NCBI GenBank assembly: GCA_037577475.1
Contig: CM075183.1
Coordinates: 18,824,781-18,888,780 of the forward strand
Direction of reading: 5' to 3'
Source: Chaunax sp. Z400
Taxonomy: Eukaryota > Chordata > Actinopteri > Lophiiformes > Chaunacidae
DNA: 64,000 nucleotides
The notes beneath the pieces are model-generated. The model did not search any database. It saw only the letters and a list, made by a program, of their open reading frames with translations, and was not told where the DNA came from. Every line of letters begins with the position of its first letter. The first letter of the stretch is position 1. A program made the position numbers and the translations under genes. Below, piece by piece: positions 47,133-60,025 of the stretch.

Positions 47133-49530
47133 CTGGGGAAAAGAGGGGAGGAAGACGTGGTGAGAGAGAAGAAATGGTGGTTTTGGAAAAGGCAGTGTGA
47201 GAGAGAGAGGAGAGAGATGGTGGGGTGCGAACAGAAGAGAGGCAGGAAGAGAAATGAGGAGAGAGGGGAAGGTGAAAGATGATTTGTCATCTCAGACGGG
47301 AACAAAAGCATCTCGGAGGGAAACGCACTAAGGAAGAAGAAGAGAGACGGCATTGTTAGAATGTTGGCCCTCTCCAGTGTGTGAAAGTGTTTTTGTGTGC
47401 TTTCAGTCCCACGGGACAGAACTGCACCCATTCTTCCGCTTTGAGGGAGTTTTTTTACGAGCAAACTCAAGTGATTTGCCCCCGAGTGAGTTCTCAGCCA
47501 ATAAAGGACAATTGCGCCAACTTCTATTCTGGGCTACAAGTCTCCAGCGTGCACGACATGCAGGAGTGGAAGCCGAGCATCCGCTCTAAAAAGTCCCAGT
47601 GTCATATCTGAGTGGCTGAAACACTTAGAAGAGATGGTGCATTCGTAGTAATGCAAGACCTTCTGTTGCGTTCATGCTGGTTTAAACTTTTTGGCGTCCA
47701 CGTGTGATACATGCTCACACAGATGCCACATTCCACAACTGTCCCCTGCGGTGTCCAAGGGCAACAGAGCTGAACTACTACAATGGTTATGAATGGGGTG
47801 AGAAAGGGCAGGGGGGGGGGTAGCTGCCACAGCAACCAGACCATCTACACCCCTTCCTCTCCTTCTCCGTCAAAGACACACCACAGAAGACCCCAAACAT
47901 TTACCAGGCTTCCATTCTGACTTGATTTTATCCAATTTTTCTACCCCTATAATTTGTTCCTGTCCTCTATTTTAGGCTCTGCAACCAGACAGTAACACAG
48001 GGCTTATTTTAGACTTTCCAAACTAGACACACAACCAATGGACTCTCAATCTAATAACAAATGTCCTTGCGCTCTCAATTTGTCCCATGGGTTTGTGCGT
48101 GCATCTCCCACATAAGACCCTACAGTTTACAGTAATGGCTTCCATGTGATTCAGACACGGACTTCTCAGCTGGGACATGTGCAAGACGGCGTAAAAAGGT
48201 GCTAAATATGCATAATCGGCGGACGTGCAGGTGTGGTTGAGGGAGATCTTGAGATTGGTGTAAAGCATCTCTGCTGCAGTTTGCCAGACGTGACTCCTGG
48301 AGTCACCTGGAACACGTCTCTGCAGTCCGATGGAACCAAAACAGATCTTTTTTTTGTTGTTGGTCTTTTTGGTATAAGCCAAACACTTGACATCATCCAG
48401 GCAAAGGAGAAATAGATGCAGGGAAATCTTGAAGGATGATGTCATCCGTAAGAAACCTGCCACTTAGGAGATTTGGTTGAGAATTTATGACCAAGCCTGA
48501 AGTCATTACTAGTCAATGTTGAGGTCCTGGAGGGGCCAAAGAAACCATAAACATATCAGCTTTGTTACCCAGACTTAGATATTGTGAGATGAACAGGCGG
48601 TTTGGTGGCATCAGCAGTAATAGCAGGCGTTGCATCGGACTGATCACTTATATTTCAAGGAAGTGAGTGTTACCATGTGAAATGTTCCTCTTTTCCTCTC
48701 AGGTTTTCGCAGGCCTCTACGCAACAAACACACACCGCATTAAACCGGAGGGTACGAAGGCTGGAGCCGCGCCGGGGACGCTCCGGAGGAACAGGGTGAG
48801 ACAAAGCGGAACACACCCAGGGTGGAGTGACGTCATGCTGAGCTGGTGACTTCACAGTAAAACAAACTCGCAGCAAACTACACGCTGCGGATGAAAGTCT
48901 ACTTGTTGTGATCCATTTGGGCACAAATTGCGCAAAAGTGCAACGTGGACTAAACAAAACACGTTCAAGTCACTTGGAACCTGGTGTGTCACGCGATCAC
49001 ACAGGCAGTGATCGATACGGTTATCTGCTAACTCATCAGTCCTGACTTATAAATAAACACTGGCAAATAAATAACATCTAAATAAAAGGGCAGTAATTAT
49101 AAAGTCATAACCCACGGCGCATGTTCTACAGCACATTTTACCCTTACTTCCTGCAGAAACGTCTTACCTTCCTCCCCAAAGGGAACAAGCGGCCACCCGC
49201 AGCACAAAGAGCCAAACAAAAGTGTCTCCAGATTCACTTTCTCCAGACTCTCCTCTGTCCGCTGTTGTGACGCTCGTTCATTACCGGAGATTAAGTCGAC
49301 TCCTCTTCAAGAGCGCGTGTTGTTTTGTTTATTTATCCGCTGGACATTCGCTTCTCTAATCGAAGAACCGAAGCCGCGCGAGAGGCAGCGACACGCACCT
49401 CGTCCCGAGCTCCGCATCTGCTGTGTGCCGGAGCCCCGCAGAGCTGAGCGGCTCCGTGGGACATCCTGCACCGGCAGAGAAACCGTTCAATTAGAAGGGA
49501 GAGCATTACAGCTTCCGGTAAGGATTTTCA
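47133..49530 (-). other. vangl2 5' region: intron, presumed non-coding first exon and promoter
   Basis: No coding exon is supported. A relatively CpG-rich stretch at about 49150-49520 is the likely first exon or promoter of vangl2. A purine-rich tract fills 47140-47290. No initiator or TATA box can be fixed. Confidence 0.4.
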
Positions 49531-51620
49531 AACTAAAATATTTTACAATGGCTTAAATGTCCTATTATATTACATTATATTATATTATATAACATATTAT
49601 ATTAATTTGTATGGCGTTTTGCAACTAAGAACTTCTCTTAAATATTAGATTAAGGTCAAACCCATTAGTTAATAATTTAATAATAAACTGACGAGCATCA
49701 GCAGTATCTTTTATGTTGTTCGCTTTCCAAACAATTAAAGTCGGAAAACATTTAAATATTTGTAAAAAAAACAGTTTGCTTCCAGCACTATGTAGTGAGA
49801 CAAACCTTCACAACAATGGATAAAAAATGAGATTATAACAAGGAATGTACCTCAGCGATTTTGTGTTCATTAAGGTTTTATTTTATTTTATTTATGACTT
49901 CAAATATATATGTAACTGCTTGAAAATAATAAAATCTGCACTTTATATATTTAATATATTTGAATGTAAACAGTAGGAATAAAATGAGTACTAGCTTTAT
50001 ATTTATATCTCAAACTCAAAACAAGTTTATACCCTTAACAAACATAGTGCCTTCATTTTTAAGTGGCACCTGTGCTTGACGCATTTACGTTTGAGTATAA
50101 AAAGTGGGAAATCCTTAATTCAATTAAACAATTATTCTACATATCAAACCTACAAGTGACAATGACACGCACTGGATTCTAAAACTCACTTAAAACAACA
50201 TTAAACTTGAATATCAAAAACTCACGATCCACATCACACGTTTTTTTTTATCCACTTTCTTTTTAATCTCACAAAAGACATGAATCCGAGACATGAGCTC
50301 TTTTTTTTTTTCCTTCTGTGCATCTAAACAATCTCACCAATCTTAAAAACAAGGGAGAAGAAAATAATTTATACATCCTTTTTTTCTTTTAAATCATATC
50401 TACAAAAATAAAATCAAAGACGAGGACTAAGGCTTTACAGAAAACAATTAACATATATAAAACAAGTGGGTCTGATCTCTCTATATTACATGAGTGAACA
50501 AGATTTAAAAAAAAGAAAAAAAGACACAAAATAAAGACATTGAGATGATAGTTTAAGATGTGTGTTTTCATACAGTAGTTTGCACCGTGCAGGGAAGTGT
50601 TTGTGCAACATTTTTATTTTTAAAAAAGGAATCAGTTATAGCATTTTCTTTCTTCTTTTTTTTCCTTTTTACAGCCGGTTAGGGCCGTAACGCTGATGAC
50701 GATGTTCAAGATGAATGTATGAAAGATCCAGAGAAACTGAAGTGTAGAGGTAGAAATTGGAGATGAAAAAATGCTGTTGGAGGTGCGAGGAAAGAGATTC
50801 AACCAGCTCAGACCATCTGGCATTTTTATATCAAATCATGAACACATACGTTTTATGTGTGTTAAAACTACAGAATCTTCTTCTCTTAATGGACAAAATT
50901 AGAATCTTCTGGTCTGAGATGCTTGAAAATCAGCAGCCGAAATGTAAGGGAGAAAAAAAAACAAAAAACTGCATTCCCTTCAACACCCCTGAAGAGATAT
51001 TTCATTTTGGTGGGACATTTTCACATTTTAGCACAAAGTTCATATAAGAGGTCAGCTGTCAAATAGCTCTTACTCTAAGTTGCCATTCGGTAGCTTCTTT
51101 TGTTCACATGCGACAGTCGAGTTAAACCTCTGTGGTGTGTTTTGGCTAAAGAGTGAAAACCTTCCACCAGGCAGTGAAATATCATTTTAATAGTAGAATC
51201 AATAGCTGGTAGTGTGTAAATATGCTTTGTTCCTGGATTGATTCAGTTTGGTAGTGTGTCTCCAGCTCTGATGCTGGTACAGAGGCTGGGGAGCTCACTG
51301 AAGTGCTCTTCAGGTTGTATTTGAAACCAGCTCAAATAAAACTCAGTACAGTGTGATTCTGCCCAGCTCGATGAGAGAAAGAACATTTAAACTGGTACAC
51401 AGAAGAACTTCTTTCTTTCCTTGTAACAGCTTAAATAAAATCTGCATTTTCTGACTAGTGTTTGTTAGAATTAGTTCAGGACAGTTCAAGGAAAAAAATA
51501 AAGGACTTTGCTTTAGTGTCAAGTCTTTGCTGGTTACACACGCCTCATCCAAGGGTATTCAGGAACGTTTCAGAACATCTGAGGACTTTAAATTCCTCCT
51601 GCATATGATCCACAAATAGC
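49531..51620. other. AT-rich spacer or distal arhgef11 3' UTR
   Basis: Very AT-rich, with no coding frame of interest. Several minus-strand AATAAA words occur, so the arhgef11 3' UTR may reach into this stretch. Its end is not determined. Confidence 0.4.
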
Positions 51621-51622
51621 TA

Positions 51623-52065
51623 CAGGGATAATTCAACATTTTGGGGAATACATTTATTCACTTTTTTTTGCAGATTGTAGGATGAGATGGATACCAGTGT
51701 TGTGTCTGTGCAGCACTGGAGTCAATAACAGCCAGGCTTAGCTTAGATACAGGACACAGGTGGAATCAGCTAGCTTGACTCCGTCTTAAGGTATCGATAT
51801 CTCACTAATAGCGTTTCTAAAACACGCTAATTAGCAAAACATCTCTTATTTGTTTCACTGCATTAAAAAAAAGCATGTTTTAGAAGGGTTTACGTGCCGA
51901 ACAGGCGCAGAAACTTCTTAAAATGTGAGCTTTAGAGGTGCTGGGAGGTGGAGTTTGTCTAGTAGTTTCCATCCTCCATGCTAAGCTAAGCTAAGCAGCT
52001 TCATATTTAGTGTACTAAGTGGGGAAGATCTTTGCAAATATTCCCCAAAATGTCAAACAACCCTT
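51623..52065. mobile_element. Complete MITE with inverted ends, about 440 bp
   Basis: The left end AGGGATAATTCAACATTTTG then GGGAATA is inverted at the right end (reverse complement AGGGTTGTTTGACATTTTGG then GGAATA). Internal wording such as GCTAAGCTAAGCTAAGCAGC, GAGCTTTAGAGGTGCTGGGA and GTGCCGAACAGGCGCAG matches a very abundant spiny-rayed fish element. It is the best taxonomic hint in the window and probably lies in the arhgef11 3' UTR or just past it. Confidence 0.8.
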
Positions 52066-53489
52066 TGGATATATGTTTTGCTAACTAACTTTTGCACTTT
52101 GATCGCAGAGCAGCTGCATATAGAAGTTAGATCTTAACTTGTACCATGTGTGTAAACTCCAGATTGTGTGTGTGTGTGTGTGTGGGGGGGGGGATCCTCT
52201 GGAAAACTACTTGGTAAAGAGTAAAGTCCTTTCATGGCTTTGGATGTTGGCTAGGTGGATATAAACTGTATACGGTTCGACTACAGGATGAGAGAAGGGA
52301 TCTGCTGCTGGTTCACAGTATTCACTGGGGGTATTTACACACACAACACACTGCAGAGAGGCCTAAAAGGATGCACAGCCAAACCTTAAAACATAGACAG
52401 GTGATGCCAGTGGTGATATTTGGCAGCAATTTGATTCTCAAGTAAGTTTGAATCCGTATTCGTCCCGTTTCCTCTGTTGCTTTTGCCTCAAACACGTCCT
52501 GAATCCTGACGTGAAGCAGAACAGCTGTGAATCCACTGAGCTTGTCATTTCAAATCGCTGAGATCGCCTCTGGAGCAGCGCTGACAAATGAAACCGGCCA
52601 GCATCTCAGTAGTACACAGCGCGGTGGGGTTTCTAGACCTTAAATGAACAATCAACACGAACCATGGAATGAACAACAACAACAACGCTCCATCGATGCT
52701 TCTGAACAGCGACCTTGTAGCTTAAACAAAGGATGAATGTGATGTCGGTCTTGCTGCGACTGTCCCCAGTGGCGATAACTGTAGTGTTTCTCTCTGTGTG
52801 GGGATATGAAGGTCCGAGATGACTAACAAGACGAAATGATGGGCGTGGTTTCCTTATCCAGTGCAAATAACTTGAATTATAAAGACACAGTCCTTCGGCC
52901 ACGTGAGCAGGCGAAAGCAGTGTAAAGCAACCAATGTAAGGGGGAAGGGACCCCCAGAGGCTAGTGGCATCTCCAGTCCCTGACCTGTCCACTGTAGAGG
53001 ACATACATAACAGAGGGATGCATTGTGGGTAAAGTGCAGGGGTGATGGGTCCCTTGGGTTTTTCCTTAGAATAACATTTAAACACTTTTCTGCTCCGTTC
53101 CTTCAACCAGATCCTTCAAGCAAAACACAACTCGTTTTCCTTCACAGCGATCCAACATTTTACTCGCTCAACTCTCTCGACTTTTCTTCGACCTTGTTCG
53201 TCAACTTGTCTTCTTGCCTTTTTGTTCCTTCATACTTCCGTCCTGGACTCCCTGAAAGTCTGCTAGCAGTCAGAGATGGTTTCTCAACTCTGAGATCCCA
53301 GTCAGTCTGTCCAACAACAGAAAACAAAAAACAGCCACTGTTCTTCCTGGGCGCTGTTCCACTGGCCAGTTCATGCAGGGATGAGGGGAAGTAGGGCTGA
53401 GGTGCCCCAGTCTGACAGAGGGTACATAAGAGTGTGTCTGTGTGCCAGCAATCAAGGCCGACTGCAAGTAAATCCACTCTGCAGCGACG
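52066..53489 (-). other. Probable arhgef11 3' UTR
   Basis: Region directly after the arhgef11 stop codon on the minus strand. No coding exon is supported; the frames seen here lack any domain. A short (GT)n followed by a G run occurs near 52166-52192. Confidence 0.45.
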
Positions 53490-56400
53490 TCAGAATCCAG
53501 TCGACTGAATCTTGGGCTCTGCTGAGCCGCCCTCTTTGCCTGGTTCAAAGAAACAAAGAGATTATTTAACACAGAAAATAGTTCAAGCTGCATCATTTGA
53601 GATGAAATGTCAGTTGCGACTCACCGTCTCCTGAGCCACGATCCAGAGACGGTGTTCTGGAGACGGTTGCCGAGGAGCACTGCTGGTCCTCTGACTCTTG
53701 ATTGACAGATGGCTCTCTGATGGTTTTCAAAAGGTTGTGATGGGCTTTCTCCATTTCCTGAAAAAAAAAAAGGTAAAGAGACATGAAAATAACTCTGCTG
53801 GATGGTGAAACATCAGAAGTCTTCAAGGAAAAGAAAACAAGAATATTCTGCTGTTTAAAAATGTTATGACCCCGTGGATCAATCTGATTGTTGTTGAGGG
53901 AGCTTAGTGTTGGTGTTGGTCACCTTAAGATGCCGCAACTTGCTCATCAACCCCTCGATCGTGTGGAAAATCTCATCCACATTTTTGATCACGTGGCTCT
54001 GGTGCCCAGCCTGTGACTGGCTCGTTTCTTCATCCTGCTCCAGTTGCATAGCCTCTGATTGGTCGCATGCTGGCACGTCCTCCTCCGGTAGCGCCTGTGG
54101 TGACATCACTTCCTCCAGAGGTTGAGGGAAGTTAGTGGTGGTGGGGGTGGGAGGGTCGTTGGGGTCGTCGGTGACGCTCTCTCCCTGCTCTGTAGGCATT
54201 ACTAAGTAGAACGTGTTCCCTGGAGAACAGGAGTGTGACAAATTAAAGTGCTGCTGAGTTATCTGAGGCAGGAAGTTATCAAAAGATTCTATACCTATTA
54301 TTTGGATGGATACTACTGTCTCTACCAGTATAGTTATCATTACCCTGCGCAGCGGCCTCGCCTGTCGGCTTGGATGATTGGTCGGAGGGGAGGGTGACAT
54401 CATCAGTGATGTCGTCAGGGACAGAAGAAGAAGAGGAAGGACCCGCAACCACAGCTATGCACAGAGGACAGACGTGTGACAGAGAAAAGTGTGTGCCAAA
54501 GAGTTTTGTGCGAGGGAGGAGGTTGATATGGAGGCAGGTGTGAGGAGCAGGCAGACATTAAAAGAAAAGGTGTGTAAGAAACATAATATGAATCAGTGCA
54601 GAGAAAACATGCAGAGAAAGGAAGCCATCACTGATATTCAGATTGAATCACAAAAACAGACAGAAAGCACAACCAGCTGAGTTCAGTTCAAATAAAAGCA
54701 AATATTCATCTCATCAAGGGGAAGGAGTTTATGCCTGATAACTGATTTATCTTGAGACAAAGAACAGAATAACCTCAGAGTGACCAGCCAGCCCTGCAGA
54801 CCATATAAAGACAACTGTTTTCTCATCACCTTTCCTCACGACCTGAAGGCTGGGCTGCTGAACCTCTTCAGGCTCTGCCTCCCATTCGTCGGTGCTGAAG
54901 TTAAGGATCGTCTCCAGAGACTCTGGCCGCTGTCGCTCCGTGAACGAGCTCCTTTCATTGGCCGTTTCGTTGGTGGGCGTGTCATCCGAATCGTGGCTCC
55001 AACCGTCCTCTTCCAAATCTCGTAGGATGAGCTGCCTCAATGTTTCAACTATGAAAACAGATTTGGCTGATTACTAAAATGGATTGAATTTCTCCTGTTA
55101 TAAATATATATATATATATTACAGGTAAAACTGTCAAAATGTTTAATAGAACTGATGCACTTTGTTTTTGATTCCCTCTCACCATCTTGCAAAGCGGCCT
55201 CTGCCACACAAGCTGCTTTTCGTTCCGATTGGTCCAAAGGTGAGGTGGCTGACAGTCCAAAGTCGTCGTTGGAAGAATTAGTCTCCATGGAGTCTGTCGG
55301 GTCCGTCATGGAGTTGTCTGGAAGATGTGAAACAAAGAAAGAGAAATCCTTAAATCCTTTTGTTTTGTGAAAAAGCCAGAAAGATCAGACTCAAATCAAA
55401 TATTTGCAGACAGTTTAAATATTCCAGGTTGGTGATTGGACAGTGCTCATTACCTGCATAGACATTGTTGCCACTGGAGACTGGAGATGCACTGCGTAGA
55501 CTGGGGGAACTAGAGCAAATCCAAAAAACACACTCTAAGCACACATACAGTACACTTAAAGACATCTGATAGAATAATACACAGCTTCTGTCGTAGGTAT
55601 CAGATTTACTCACGATATCTGCATGGATCCATGATTGATCAGAGGTGATGACCCGCCTGCCGATGAGATGGTCTTTTCAAGTAAGTCTTTCCAGCTGCAA
55701 AACAAAAATCAAAATTCAACAAATCTTGCAGACATGCGATGCAGCAAATGAAACATTTCTTCAGGTCGGAGAAGAACACAGATGCTCAGTAATCCTTCCT
55801 GAGGTTAAATTTAAAAAAAAAAAGCTTACGTGTTTTTCTCGGATGGCGTCCCAGCCACCAGCTCGTAGATCTGCCTCTCGGTGGTGCTGATGACGTAGAG
55901 GGCTTTGTTGTCTGGAGAGAAATCACAGGACTGTCACATGAGATCAGGACCACAACTAAAACTTTTCAAAAAACCTGCGTTCTCCGGCGTGACCAAAGCC
56001 TAACCTGTAGCTACTGAGCGGACCAGCAGAGAATCCAGCTTCACCAGAGGGCTGAAGGAGGTCTTGCTGTCTCCGCCGCCTCCTCCGCCTCCACCCAGCC
56101 AGCGGGATGGATACCTCAGCTGCAGCCGGTCGTCCGGGCCCCTCTGCAGGAGGACCAGGCAGTCTGACAGCAGCAGCGCTTGGATCTCTGATGGGGGGTA
56201 TGAAACCAAACAGATGAGACTGTAAGTGTCCTGAGGTTATTAAAAAACATTTTAGTTAACTGGATGAAAAATCTAAACCAATTTAGAAAAAAAAATTACT
56301 AAAATGATTCTGTGTACTACTGTTTTTTTCGTAGATGAACGTCTGCAGATTGCTAACGCTAATAGCCAGTTTACTGCAGCTAAGCTAGTAGCAGTGATTC

Positions 56401-57461
56401 CACGACATGACACGAATATATGAATGGATCATTCATAATGAATGATACATTCTTTATACATAATGGCTAGTATATAGGTTTTTTTAAAGAAGATTTTTCT
56501 ACTGCGAAATAAGCATGTGGCCTGTTTTGACCCCGCCCCCTCAAAGAACCAGAACCGGAAAGCAGAATCGCAACTGGAATCAGAATCGTTACAATCCAAA
56601 CGATGCCCAGCTCTATTTACGGGTAGAAAAAGGAAATTAAAATGAATAAAACTAAACTCAACAATTTTCGATGATACAAACTGAACTGAAAGAGAAACCT
56701 ACTCTGAAAAACAGACTTGAGTAAAAGTAAAAGTAAAAGTAAAAGCAAAGATTAGAAAGGACATAAACATTAATACTACTGAAAGATACAAAACCATATA
56801 ATAATTCTGTTGTGTCCGTGCAGAGGTACTGACCTATCTGCTTGTCTTTGCTGACTTTCCATGTGAGAGGACCTTCATGAATCATTCTCTTAGTGGACAA
56901 GTCCAGACTCTGTGAGAGAGAGAAGGAAGTTGAAACAGGAGGAAAAGCTTCTATGGCACACAGATGACATCCTTCACTACTATATAACCAATGTGAACCA
57001 GGAGGGAACAGGTTAAGCAGCTATTTGACCACCTTGAATTGAGGGGCAGCATCCAGTCTGCGTTGGTATTGGCTGAGGCGTTGCCGGTGTTCCGTCTCCC
57101 CGACGATCTCGTTAACAGCCTGCAGGATTCCTCTGCAACACGCCTGGGCGCGCTGAAGCGACGGGAGGTCTGACGAACCGGCTAAAAAAGGAACAGGAGT
57201 GTCTGCCTTACAAATCAGGCCTTTTTTGGCTTCTTCCTGTGTCGATGGTTATTATACAAAATACACCTGTTGATTCCTCACCCTCTGTATGTTTGATGAT
57301 GTTGTCCAGCAGCAGTGGGTACTTGGTGAGTCTCTGCATCTCCGACACCAGCAGGTCTTTGAGCTGCAGCCTCCGACAGTGAGGACTGGCTTCACACTCC
57401 TGAACAAAAAGTCCGACACACAAGCACGTTAAACACAAAGCTACAAGTACTAATATAGCTA

Positions 57462-57508
<47 letters not shown>

Positions 57509-59969
57509 CTGGATGATGTGAGCAAAGCGAGGGTCTTTGCGTCGTTTGTTCTTGATGAGCTCCCGGGCCTGAGATTGCTGGCTGCACAGCTGGGAGGCTT
57601 GTTCCTGAAACTCGTCTCCAGCCGTACCTTCGAACTAGGAAAACAACACAACTGTTAACACAACTTCACATCACAGTGGAGATGACGACAGCGGAGATAA
57701 AAATGATGGCGGTGATGATTTCACTCACCCTGGACAGCATGATGTCCCCGATGTCCTGAACGATGGGAGTCTCTCTGCGCTTCTTCATCGCCTCGCAGAG
57801 ACTCGCTGGAACACACAAGAGACATTTACGTGTCGCCGAAAAAGCTGACATTCATCATTAAGTTATTTGTAACACAACCAATCCACTGATTTACTGAAAA
57901 GAAATAAAAACTTATTATAAAGTATCAAACTATTTGTCAGTACAGTGTTTCCCTCTATGTTTAGATGTGCACTTGTTTCATTTCAGTAGAGCATGAGCGT
58001 CTTTTATGCGTTTCGCTGTCCTGATCAATGACTCGACTCTCCTTTGCTCTGGTCTGGTGTTCCTACCGAGGGCGTGGCTTATCCATGCATCACACACACA
58101 GACACACAGAGCGAAGTAGAGGAGACAGGTTGAGTGACAGTAACCCGAGTTGAGGACCAAGTCGGTGCGTTAGATGCAATACAAACTTCCCCAAAACCGA
58201 AGATGGACAAACGTCGACCCCAAAGTGCAAACCAGGCCAAAACGTCAGCGTTTTTCAAACCTGTCGCTACGCTACCTGTCGCCACCCAACCTGAACCTGG
58301 TACCAGTGGCGAGGATGCTAATAGCTCCTCCTAGCCCAGCCCCGAGCTCTGACACAGCTGCACCCACCCAAATGTTCCGTAATATTGTACTTAATCATCA
58401 AAACATGTCATCTTTAAGAAAAAGTCCTTCTTTCCGCCGACCAGTCCGACTCCCAACCAACAGACCTAGCTGAAACACTGCGGTAGAATTTCTTACCATG
58501 TACTTTTATGTTTTAAATTAAAGCCCAGAATACATATTGACTCAGTAGAGCTGCAGGCTGAGATTACAGCTAATGCTTACAACCTTCGCTTATTATTTGC
58601 TTCAATTGTTGACCTAAGGACAAACAGCTGAAGAGATGTTGACTCAAAGTACAACCCGCTTTAATGTGCAAACAGTAATAGAGGCAGGCAAAGAGCAAAG
58701 CCGTGGCATTAAAGTTGATCAATTTCCTGCTTCCATTTTTATTTTTGAAAAATCGCCTAAAATGGTTTTGACCATAATGACTGTAGATAAGATCATATTC
58801 ATCCACAGACAGAATATAATCCTCATATGAGAAATCATGTCTTTCCAGACATGCATACAAAAAACACACTGACCGTGGAGTTCATAGACCTGGGGCAGGT
58901 TGGGGAAGATGCAGGCCAGCTCATCAGTGTTCAGCACAGACCTCATCTTTTGGAAAAAGACCTGATCCAGGACCCTCAAGGTTCGCAGGTGTGACACCTC
59001 GGTGGTGAACAGCTCTGATGAGGAGTTGGGTGGAGTAGATGGAGATAGTCAACATCGGTACATCAGTGATTCATAGAAAACTTTTTTAATCATGTGGAGC
59101 ATCAGGTAGAAGCAGAACTCCTACCGTATATGACGGCCTGTCTGTCCACCTCCCTTGGACTGAGCGTGGCGAGGAGCTGAGGAGGAACTGTGTCCTGCCA
59201 GTTCTGACCGTCGTACACCTCCTCCTCCAGCGCCGCAGCATCCGGCAGCAGCGCCAGCGGCGAGTCTACACTCCTGCGGAGTCACGCAAACACATGTGGG
59301 GGAGATGGTAGCGATACATGGACAGACGGGAGGCAGAAAACAGACGTAGACATAGAAATAAACGTGGATTTATTTCTGGTGAGCAGAACCAAGACATTTT
59401 CATGTGGTCATTATTTCTATATTTCCTGTGAGACAATTAGTTAACCTCATCATTGATCGTCTATGGGGGTGACACGGACACTCACCTGCGTCTAGACCGG
59501 GGGGTGTATGGGGGTGTAGGGTTCTCTAGAGACCTGAGTTTGAGAGAGTGGAGAGAGAGATGGCATGAAGTGAGAACCTACACTTCCAGGGGTAACGTCT
59601 GGGGTTTTGGGGGGGATGTAAAGCGATAAATAAAGGGAAGATTCCTTGAAGAAGATTTTGCTGTTTTATTATATGCCTGCCTGAAGGATGCAAAAAAAAC
59701 GTATTGAAGCATCGCCGCTAAGAAATCGGAGAAATCAACCCAAGTCTTAGCTGCTTTTTACCGTGCAGAGCTGCTGGATGCCGATGACGACGCGCTGTGC
59801 TGCAGCGGCCTGAGGCCCGGCCCCTCCCTCTCCTCCCCGCAGTCCTCCATGTCCACGTCACTGCGGGAGCGAGGGACGGACTCCGTGCCCGAGACGACGC
59901 CGCGGCGACGCCCTTCTCCTTGAGCCTTCAACGACTCGCTGCGTCCCAGACGCACCAAGACCGTAGGGC

Positions 59970-60025
<56 letters not shown>

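Noticed and set aside
53023..53477. Frames of 100-120 codons just past the arhgef11 stop
   Set aside because: They lie in the presumed 3' UTR, have no domain and are not connected by splice sites in phase.
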